Shown: in pieces, positions 50,161-64,000 of the stretch
Numbering within the stretch: position 1 is the first letter of the stretch
Layout: the number at the start of each line of letters is the position of its first letter
Source of the DNA: Clavelina lepadiformis
Lineage: Eukaryota; Chordata; Ascidiacea; Aplousobranchia; Clavelinidae
Length of the DNA: 64,000 nucleotides
Direction of reading: 5' to 3'
Assembly: GCF_947623445.1 (NCBI RefSeq)
Contig: NC_135246.1
Span: 9,469,856 to 9,533,855 of the forward strand
Position numbers and translations under genes: made by a program
Notes under the pieces: generated by a model
What the model was told of the DNA's origin: nothing
Database searches by the model: none
What the model saw: the letters and a program-made list of their open reading frames with translations, nothing else

Positions 50161-51473
50161 AAACAAGGCTAAAACAGGTTCCTTGCGTTCATTCATGACG
50201 TAAATGAAAAAAAACTTGTATAGAAAATACAACATGAGGGCCATCCGCGTGGAGCGTTTATGGGCAAAGTGTTTGCACAATTAATGATGTAGAAAGTTGG
50301 CATAATAGATTAAATTCCAGAGGTAAATCAAATGTGAGTTATTATTTACTGATTGAGTTGCTGTGTTGGAACCAGTACAAACAGGGCTTAAAAAGTGCTT
50401 TTGAGATCGTTTGCACATGTTACAATACAATTTATTTATCGCTCTTATACTGCAGTGGCAACCATTTTAATATTAGGTTAGCCGGTAACGCTAACAGCTT
50501 AGGAAAAATAAAGAAATACACGGCGAGTGAGGAAAGAGAAAATCCAGATCCAAGAAGATCCAGAGAAAAGGAAGGACAGGAAAAAATAGAAAAATTTTGT
50601 GATAAAACCACTACTGAAAGCGCACCGTTATCAATGGTAACCAATTAGTGATTGATACAACACAATTTGTATGCATTTTTATATACACAGACGAAATTCG
50701 TTCGGACTTGAGACGTTTAACAATAGCCCACTAAAATGCCGTGTGCGTGCTTGCATCCTACAGTCGTGGCATAGGTTATAGGTATATTTAGTACAATGAA
50801 ATTCCAAGTAGGCCTACCGGTACAAAATGTCACAACCAAATGAAACAGACGTCAAATTAAGTCAGTTAGATAAAGTAGTCGAGTAAAACACTTTAAAATA
50901 CGCATAGACAGGATAGCTGTGCATCACCTTTTCATCTGCTTATCTGCATCATTTAAAATAACTGTGAAATAGGTGCTGGGCTGCGAAGAAAAACCGCAAA
51001 ATAATGTATGGTAATTGCCAAATAACTGCACGTTTCCAGTAACCCTCTTACAAGCGTGGTAACTGCTACAATAGTAAGCGTTTTCTCGTTTTGGCGGGGT
51101 TGTGACTTTGTCTGTGATGTTAATGGCGGGAATATAATGACGTCACAAAGTGTCAAAATATTCCTTTCAACATGGCGATCAAACCAAACACTTTGTTTGG
51201 CAATATAAAGATTGTGTAATTTAACTCAAGCTTTGAATAATGCTTTGGAAAAACAGGGATCCATATCACGATTAAACTGTTAAACTGCCTTAATACCTTA
51301 AACTGTGTAAAAATTTAAAATGCATTGCGCTTTCTATGAAATAACAGCCATCGGCGCGATTTGGCTAAAATCGCTCAACAACGTGAATAGCGAGCCACAA
51401 CAAAGTGTGCCATTTATGTGTCGAGGCAGGTGCACTGATTTAAATGGATTAGCAGTAATGCTTTACTCATTAT

Positions 51474-52451
51474 TAGGGCCATTTTTATTTTGACCTAAAA
51501 AAAAATTTTTTTGACTTTATTTTTATCAAATTTTGGCTTTATTTTGACCTAACGAAATTGCTTATTTGTACAGGCCACAGTTCTTCCTCCAGTTACCCAA
51601 ACATAATATTTTGTCGATTTCAGACCCAAACGTAATATTTTGTCGAAAAGTCAAGGTGTTTTATGGATTATAAAAAGTGCGTCGTGTTTTTTGGCGATAG
51701 ACTTAGGTAGCTTGTGTTATCTTGTGAAAAGGGCACTTTGCCTCGATTTTCTCCGCATGATAAATTCTAATAAACAGCAAATTAAACAGGGAATGCTTGT
51801 TGTTGCTCCAATCCAGCTTGATGGCGTTTACTTTTCCTGTGGCTTTCAACAAAATACTTTTTATCGCACTTCACTATAACCTCGCAAAAATTGCACCTTA
51901 AATCACCCCCGGGAGTTGCATTAAATTCATCAGAAAAATCTCGACAAATCTGTCTAACTTTTGCTGAAGACGATTTAGCTTGCTTAGGCATTTTTTTATT
52001 ACAGAATGTCAGTAGGCTATTCCTAAAATCCAAACTGTTGTTCTTCGAAAATACTACGTTTATGAAGAGGAAGTGTTTTATAAGAATTATTTAAATACGT
52101 AACAATGAATAAACTATGGACAATTTGCGATAAAAGTTACTGCTGATCCAAGTGGGCATTGTGACTACTTTCCCGCTTTTATGGGTTGATATGGTTTAAT
52201 TGTGTCGCAGTTCCTGATTTACAATGCTTCCACGAGGATCCACAAGAAACACAAAAACTTTGTAAAAAGCCATATTTTGACAAATTTTGACTTTATTGAA
52301 AATTTTGACTTTATTGTAAATTTTGACTTTATTTTGACCTATAAACTTCTTAGAAACAATCCCCTAGGTGCTGAAAACAACTTTATTCTTTGATTCGTGG
52401 TCAGACGAGGTCCTTAAAAATTTTTGACTTTATTGACTTTTGCGGGCCCTA
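51474..52451 (-). mobile_element. hAT element (978 bp) with a BED-finger ORF
   Basis: Short terminal inverted repeats TAGGGCC at each end, flanked by a perfect 8-bp duplication CTCATTAT (51466-51473 and 52452-52459). Near both ends there are repeated TTTTGACTTTATTTTGACCT-type subterminal motifs. It contains the 5' part of a transposase gene on the minus strand (51782-51991) but no catalytic domain, so it is internally deleted. Confidence 0.85.
51782..51991 (-). pseudogene. Truncated hAT transposase: N-terminal BED-type zinc finger
   Basis: Starting MPKQAKSSSAKVRQICRDF, it has CNFC then about 16 residues later HRKSKRH, a C-x2-C...H-x5-H BED-like finger of the kind found at the N terminus of hAT transposases and in CGGBP1. 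The frame stops after about 69 codons, with no dimerisation or DDE region following. Confidence 0.6.
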
Positions 52452-54544
52452 CTCATTATCGTAAAGGACAATAACGTAAATTGTGCTCGTAGTGCTGAAG
52501 AGAGCATACGATTTTGCATAGTCAGACAGTAAATAATAACAAACACTCAAACAACCTCTACGAACGGATTTAGACTGTTTGATCCCTAATCCAAATTTCT
52601 TTCCCATCTACGGTATCAGAATTCTATATAAACAATGTTACAAACTTTACGATAGGTTACGTTAAATGACTTTTATCTAATAAACTATTTTACACAAAAC
52701 TCACCCAAGTTGATATTGTGACGATGAAATATCGAAGTATTCACCGAATATTAACTTTTGCAGAATCACGCCCACACAAATGCAAGATTTGCGTGGTGGT
52801 ATTCCAACAAACATTTTTTGCAAAATGTTGAAAATCAAACATCTAACACACGGATTTCTCCGGCAACAAGCAGAACGTAATCCTAACGGTACTTATTGCC
52901 CCTGACTTTCATTCCGTAATCCGTTTGCATAAAATTTTTCGACCAACTACCAATACATAGGCCAAAATATTTGAACGTAAAGTTCTAATTAATTAAATTA
53001 TCTACATTTATACAGAATAAGTGAAGTAAAATTGGAGTAATCAGAAGCGGGTAAGCGTGGCTCATAGCTTAGACCTATTCAACAAGCCATTGCCATTAAG
53101 CAATCTTCCTATTTTCATTGTAAAAACGTCAACTTATTTAACACACTTTTCCATAGCGTCCTATAAAGTTAACGCTGGAATAATCTATCTAACTAAACTA
53201 AGTAGTAAAAATACGATCAGTCCCTTTAGGCTACTTACGGTAAGTTTATGCTGTTCAGTAAGTACTTTTACCCAAACTCTAAAACTTATTCAGAAGTGTA
53301 AAGCAATTTTTACAATTCACAAATCAAACTTTCTCCGATGCTTTTTATGTACAAATTGGTGAGACTAAACCAATGTAAGCATAGGCTTTGCCCGTTTGGT
53401 TTCTTCCGTAATTTTAGCTTGCTTTTACTTTAGTAAGCCCAGTCTTAGGTTTTGCCCATAATATTGAGTCACTTCTATCAGTTTATTTTTAGTCTTTAAC
53501 GCGGTGGGTGTCGAAAACAAATAATGCTAGTCGCTGTTATCGAAAATGGCTTAAAACCTGCATGAAAATAATAATAATAATGTTAATAGCTCAACGATAA
53601 CAGGTAGCACGGCCATTAAACCTAAAACTTCCAATAAAACGATTCAACATACGCGATTTAGGCTAACTAATCTGAAGCTGACGCCAAGTCAGCTTGAGCG
53701 CGTTGTCCGTCAACTGTTAGCCTCATCCTGTAGTTGGTCTGGTCTTCGAGACGGATTAGTGGTATAACGATAAAAAATAAATCAAAAAATGAAATAAAAT
53801 AAAAAAATAAAATAAAGGATTGACTGATCTGTCTCCGTACTAAAATAAATGCTACTTCGTAAAAGCTTTATAGCCAGAGCTCGAGTGCCAAACGACTACT
53901 ATCTACATTTTGCAATGAAAGGCGCGGAATGACAATCTTGGCTGTAACTGTAAGCTTTGAAGATTACGTGAAATATCATCACAAAGAATAAAACAAACAA
54001 GACGAGTTGTTTAGTTAATTGCACAAAAGAAAATCAGATGGTTAACGCAGTAGTCCATGAAGCAAAATTAAAAGAAGATTAATGCCTTTATACGAATCAA
54101 CTTTTACAAGTGTTGCACAAACAGGTCGTATATAAAAGGCTAACATGATATGCAGAAACAAAAATATAAGTGCAGGTGGCAATAGAGAATGGTGAAACGA
54201 AAGTGAACGTACACACTAAACGAAAACAATTCATTTTTAGATTTTTTGGGGGATGTACTTTATACAGCATTGGGCACTCGGAACAAAGTGTTTACAAATG
54301 TTTGTGATGTGCTATTTTGTCGCCAGTTCTACATTTTTAACGGAATGAACTCACCATTTTAAATACGAAGTAAAATACATAAAAGTCTGCCGACATTTTG
54401 ACTTCAGTTAACGTTAACTGTACCAGAAAGGACAGATTAGGCACCATGGGGAGAATTTTAACCTATAGGTAAAATATTTAAACTTTGATATAGATTTCGA
54501 GGTGCAAAGTCACATACGTGCATCAGGTGCAATATGATCTATCG

Positions 54545-60028
<5,484 letters not shown>

Positions 60029-61344
60029 ATGTCTTTCCTACCTAAGTTCCTAGTAAAACACCTTGAAAATTTAATGTTCTACATCAGTGGTCCCCCAACC
60101 TTTGTATATCATGGACCAGTTTTGTGCAAGATAATTGTGTCGTAGACCAGCAAGAATTAGTCTACCCGGATAGCCTGAAATAATCTAAAATTTTTGATAC
60201 ATTTCAGAACAAGATATTTGGCCTGCATTCGATGTAATAAACACATAAAAACCAACAGAACAATCCACAGAAGGCATCACATATTATCACCTGCATATAA
60301 TATTGTCAGAGTTGCAGCATTATATGGGTATTGTATTATTGTTATTGTATGTTCAAAACACATGGCTATAAACCACTTGTTTTCTGCAGTGCGATGTGGT
60401 GACAATTACTTATTTATAACCGATTGATGTAATCAATGCAAAAGTTTATAGAAGTACATATCTGGTGAAGTTACAGATAGAAAAATAATTTGCCCTGTTG
60501 AAATGCCTTACTTTTTGCAATTTACCAAGTTTGCTTTAAAAGTATTATCAGAAAATGGCAAAAATACTTATTTTCTTGTACTCTACCAACAAATGAAAAG
60601 GCCCCAGTAAACTTTTTTATCTCTGGGGCGACTCTCGAGGTTCACATTCTCAAAGTTACATCTTTTTTCTGTTATTTCTGCAAAGTTATCATAAGAATTT
60701 ATCAATGCAGTAAACAAATATTTATAAAATTTTACAAGAACTTGTAAATGATACAAGGCACTACTGACAAAATTGTGGAGTTGATGTCATGAGAAATTAT
60801 GCAAATGAAAGTAACTATAAATCCACCTTTTGCAATAACTATACAATGAAGAGGAATAAACAATGAATGTCAGCATTGCTCGATAATCCTTTTCCTACAT
60901 GTACTAAAAGCAAACAAGCATCATCGTATACAATTCGAAAACTCAGTTCTACAAAATGGATAGTGAAAAAAGAATGTTGCTTTTTCAAAAATGTCATATT
61001 TTGGGGAGATGATATGTAATGAGTCACCATTAACGACAGCTATGTCATCTGAGTGTTTCTTAATATCGTATATCACTTTTATTAATGCTTTATTTCTTTT
61101 ATTCTCTAAAAAAATTCCTACAGCACAATGTTGAAGCCTTTGCAGCCAATATATTCCACACAAAATAAAATGATTTTCTAAAGTAATTCTTTAATTATGC
61201 GAAAACATGAGTCAAGCATCAACGCAAGGTGAAAACACAATTTAATATGTTATGAAATGCAGTCCAGTATAAACTTAAAACTAGTACACATATAAATGGG
61301 ATGTCCACCGCTATCACAATCAGAGTACGGGAATTTGTATACTA
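60029..61344. other. Intergenic upstream of CDK8 and 3' of PTRHD1
   Basis: Contains the CDK8 promoter region with a hAT-like end at 60085. No exon recognised; a minus-strand open frame at 60921-61163 has no family resemblance. Confidence 0.45.
60085..60200 (+). mobile_element. hAT-like element end upstream of CDK8
   Basis: CAGTGGTCCCCCAACCTTTG followed by ATGGACCAG and GTAGACCAGCAAG resembles the left end of Charlie-like hAT elements (CAGTGGTTCCCAACC). No matching right end or target duplication was found, so the extent is unknown. It starts 57 bases upstream of the CDK8 ATG. Confidence 0.45.
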
Positions 61345-61515
61345 TTATCTAAATAATTTGAAACTTTTAAAATATTGTTCAATATCTTCCTTCTTGTATG
61401 GCTTGGCAACCAAGCACGTCGCATAATTTTCAGGCTGCTCAATCCAGAGTTTAAAGTCTATGGAATTTTCTTCAAGTGATCGTGCTAACACGTGAAGTGA
61501 TTCTTCATCTTTGGC
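61345..61515 (-). CDS. PTRHD1: PTRHD1 (peptidyl-tRNA hydrolase 2-like), last exon only
   Basis: 57 codons from a clean acceptor (AG at 61517-61516) to TAA. The peptide carries the family's C-terminal signature: DFKLWIEQPENYATCLVAKPY then KEDIEQYFKSFKLFR, matching human PTRHD1 LWLEQPENIATCIALRPY and QYLKKFRLFK. PTRHD1 is a small Pth2-fold protein. The upstream exon(s) with the N-terminal half are not between here and 62040, and a transposon begins at 62041, so they probably lie beyond the window. Confidence 0.85.
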   Translation of the reverse strand, partial: AKDEESLHVLARSLEENSIDFKLWIEQPENYATCLVAKPYKKEDIEQYFKSFKLFR

Positions 61516-62040
61516 CTAAGTACACCAAAGTGTAATCAGATACTAAAGTATCAATATGAACATATATAAATAAATATATACTGTAACAATAAAAAATATA
61601 AAATACACTTTTGATGTTGTGACTTCAAAATTCTCTTAGCTGTACTTGGCTCACGAGGTGTATTTAAAATTTGGTCATAAATTAAAAACGTTTCAAAGCC
61701 CCAATATTATAAAACAATTCCCAGGAATTATTGTAATTACAAAAGAAGCTACAATGTGGTGTGTTTCAAAAGTAATGTGGGTCATGAATCTTACACGGTA
61801 AGAAATGATTAAAGTGGCACATTTCCTCTTTCACAATAACATTGCAATACTCCGCAAGGTTATGGCACTTTTCTCCATCCTCGTATGCATTTAAAGACTG
61901 CTTAGAGTTTGCTAAATGAACACTTTCACATAAAGTGATGTAACCTGATCCAGTACCTTGCAAATTGTTTTGTGTGCTTTGGAAAAGCACATTCATTCTA
62001 CCGCTCAAAGTGGTTTAAGACAGACATTTTGCATTTTGTT
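61516..62040. other. PTRHD1 intronic sequence
   Basis: No exon recognised. An 80-codon minus-strand open frame (61766-62008) has no family resemblance and no matching splice phase to the PTRHD1 exon was established. Confidence 0.4.
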
Positions 62041-64000
62041 AAAGAGTCATTCTATGTATAATCAACCAGACCCTGTAACCACTTGTCATAGATTTTGATG
62101 GTTTAGATATATGTTGTAGAGCTTCAAAAAATTTAAATTAAAAAAAGAATTTAAATATCTCAAGCCGTTTTCGAGTTATTGTGTTTTGAAATTTTCACCA
62201 CTTAAGGGATATTAGGTTGGTGAGCACTGGTCACGCTTAGTGATTTTCTTCAATATCTCTATTTTTGAAGTTAGAATAACAAATAAAATGTCATTTTTAC
62301 CATTTTTGGGGTCAATGAATTCATTTCAGCATTTAAAAAGTCTCTCTAAAAGTCTTCACGTAATAAATTAGGGTTTTTGAGTGAAGGTCATATGGTAAGT
62401 TGATAACGCAATTAAAAAAATAGCAATGATCTCCGAAACAAAATTTTTACAGTCTTTTGTAGTTTGGTTCAAATATTATTCTATATCCAAAAATTGTGAA
62501 CTTGTTTTTTGAGCTCAAAGAGAACAGAGAGCTTGAACAACTACACTACATTTTACAACGTCAAGTTTGGATCAACGGACACTATCATTCAACAATAACA
62601 AATGGCGGCACATGCAATTGATATTTTTTGAAATTAATTTTACCTATCACGATATTAATATTATGTTTTCATAGATACAATAATTATAGTTAACATATTA
62701 TGATTGATATTCTGCTAAGCATTAGGCTTGTTTCATATCACAATACAACATTTTTTGCAACCAGTCACGGTAAGTCTCCCTGTGATGGAATTGGGGGTAC
62801 TGTCAAACGTTTGCCAAAACACAGCAAGTCTACAAAGACCTGTATCTGATCATATTACAACTACACAATCACTTTATTGACACTGTTCTTCTTACATGAG
62901 TGGAATTGCATTTGAATTTTTGCATTCAGATAATTTACAAAAATATAGACTTGAGATGGCACCCAGGTTTTTGTTGGGAATCATTATATCAGGAACACGA
63001 TCATTCCATCACTTAGAGCCATTCACAAAATCCTCAGTTGGATACAAACGAATCAGTGAAGGATGTTGCTTTACAGGTGTTCATTACTTTTCACACTGCA
63101 GCAGGGATAACATGCAAGTTGCTCTGAATGATTATATAGCTTGCAAGTATGATGGAAAGTGGTGGACACAATTGATAGAAGTAGACATTGCTCAGCTGGA
63201 TACACAAGTGCAATTTGTGCACCAGGCCTTTCACATACATTTTTTGGCCCTCAATGGATGATATGTGCCGGGTTTCATTCCAGTAAATTCTCTGCAAAGT
63301 TGCTGGAAGGTCTTACAGCATTTCTGCAGAAGATTTCAATGCAATCACGAATGCCTACGCTAATGGACAATGACGGTTAATTTTGAAAATTTGATTTGAG
63401 AAATATTAACCTGTGTTCTCTCTTAAGATATTTAGGACTGCATATGTGCCCAACTCAATGTTTCAAAACACTGCCCAATCTCCATTATAAAGGTCCTGTG
63501 CCTTAAATCAGCCTTTTTCCTATAGAAAATTGACAAAACTTAACTTTTTGCAATAGTTAAGAAAATTATGTTTATGCCTTCTATCAGGCTTAATCAAAAT
63601 GTTTTTTGTATTTCAGTCAAAATATCCACATAAATCTATTATGACTACCTGAAGTCTGTGAATGTTCTATCATGTGTGAGTATAACTAGCAATTAAATCA
63701 CCAACGATATCAGAATTTGTCTACAAAGCATTGCTTGTGGGCAGGTAGTTGAGATTATGTGGTCTATGTCTTGGATCGTTTTCTACTTTTGACTTGAATA
63801 CGAATTCAGTTTTCCAGTTTTATGAAGTGTCTTTGTCTTTCGCCCCACTGGATCAATTATGTCCAAGTGTGACAGTGTCACAAATAGTGTAGTTGTTCAA
63901 ACTCTTTTTTCTCTTTAAGCTCAAAAAACAAGTTCACAATGTTTGAAGATATGAAAATACTTGAACCATACTAAAAAAACTTCAAAAATTTTGTTTCGAA
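62041..64000 (+). mobile_element. Second copy of the long-TIR transposon (decayed, right end outside window)
   Basis: The left arm 62041-62525 begins AGTCATTCTATGTATAATC and follows the arm of the USP32-intron copy with many differences. The arm sequence reappears inverted from about 63900 to the window edge (AAGTTCACAATGTTTGAAGA... against ATTGTGAACTTGTTTTTTGAGC in the left arm). A transposase remnant lies between. Shorter spacing than the first copy shows an internal deletion of the transposase 5' half. Confidence 0.8.
62745..63385 (+). pseudogene. Transposase 3'-half remnant of the second long-TIR copy
   Basis: Starts abruptly at FFATSHGKSPCDGIGGTVKR, becomes frameshifted and stopped, then is open again from SGIAFEFLHSDNLQKYRLEM to about 63261. 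It aligns with the C-terminal third of the pseudogene at 25360-27080 and keeps YDGKWW where that copy has a TAG. Confidence 0.75.

Noticed and set aside
60921..61163. 80-codon minus-strand ORF (KVIYDIKKHSDDIAVVNGD)
   Set aside because: Looks mildly gene-like but has no supported splice sites or family match.
61766..62008. 80-codon minus-strand ORF upstream of the PTRHD1 exon
   Set aside because: No resemblance to PTRHD1 or any family I recognise; length is within chance for AT-rich DNA.

Overview
The window is AT-rich, intron-dense eukaryotic DNA from an invertebrate animal. Every spliced gene uses GT-AG introns, mostly 70-700 bp, and the exon phases close exactly in the seven genes reconstructed from start to stop. 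The gene set (type II activin/BMP receptor, GH9 cellulase with a CBM2-like module, NUDCD3, CARNMT1, USP32, CHID1, PCNA, CDK8/19, PTRHD1) is metazoan. The near-human lengths of the conserved genes, the compact AT-rich introns and the animal cellulase make a tunicate (ascidian, Ciona-like) the best guess. That assignment is inference; nothing in the sequence names the species.

Layout. 1-2971 (-): activin/BMP type II receptor, its kinase domain running off the left edge. 4699-11806 (-): secreted GH9 endoglucanase in 13 exons with CBM2-like module, Ser/Thr-rich linker and catalytic domain. 13571-16108 (+): NUDCD3 in 7 exons. 16636-19175 (-): CARNMT1 in 7 exons, convergent with NUDCD3. 19176-24114: repeat-bearing intergenic DNA. 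24115-41460 (+): USP32 in 32 exons, 1593 codons; its first intron is almost filled by a 3.5-kb transposon. 43273-47838 (-): CHID1 in 9 exons, closely followed upstream by intronless PCNA at 48215-49000 (-). 49001-54544: intergenic DNA with pogo/Tigger-like, MULE and hAT remnants. 54545-60028 (-): CDK8/19 in 10 exons with a dead LINE in its last intron. 61345-61515 (-): last exon of PTRHD1. 62041-64000: second, decayed copy of the USP32-intron transposon, running off the right edge.

The genes are a chance neighbourhood rather than a pathway. They cover signalling (receptor), cellulose hydrolysis (GH9), chaperone/dynein function (NUDCD3), histidine-dipeptide methylation (CARNMT1), deubiquitination (USP32), a lysosomal/secreted chitinase-like lectin (CHID1), DNA replication (PCNA) and Mediator-kinase transcription control (CDK8). 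PCNA and CHID1 lie head-to-tail with 376 bp between stop and start, and CHID1 has a strong splice acceptor 21 bp before its ATG, so a trans-spliced pair is worth testing.

Mobile DNA is the main accessory content. Five hAT-type elements have matching 8-bp target duplications, four of them inside introns. There is one LINE, one MULE transposase fossil, Tigger-like ends, and a long-terminal-inverted-repeat transposon family present twice whose transposase I could not assign to a superfamily. The most unusual gene-structure feature is a triplicated 3' splice site in USP32 (36505-36694). All exon coordinates were derived by hand from splice consensus, reading frame and family similarity; no alignment or transcript was available.
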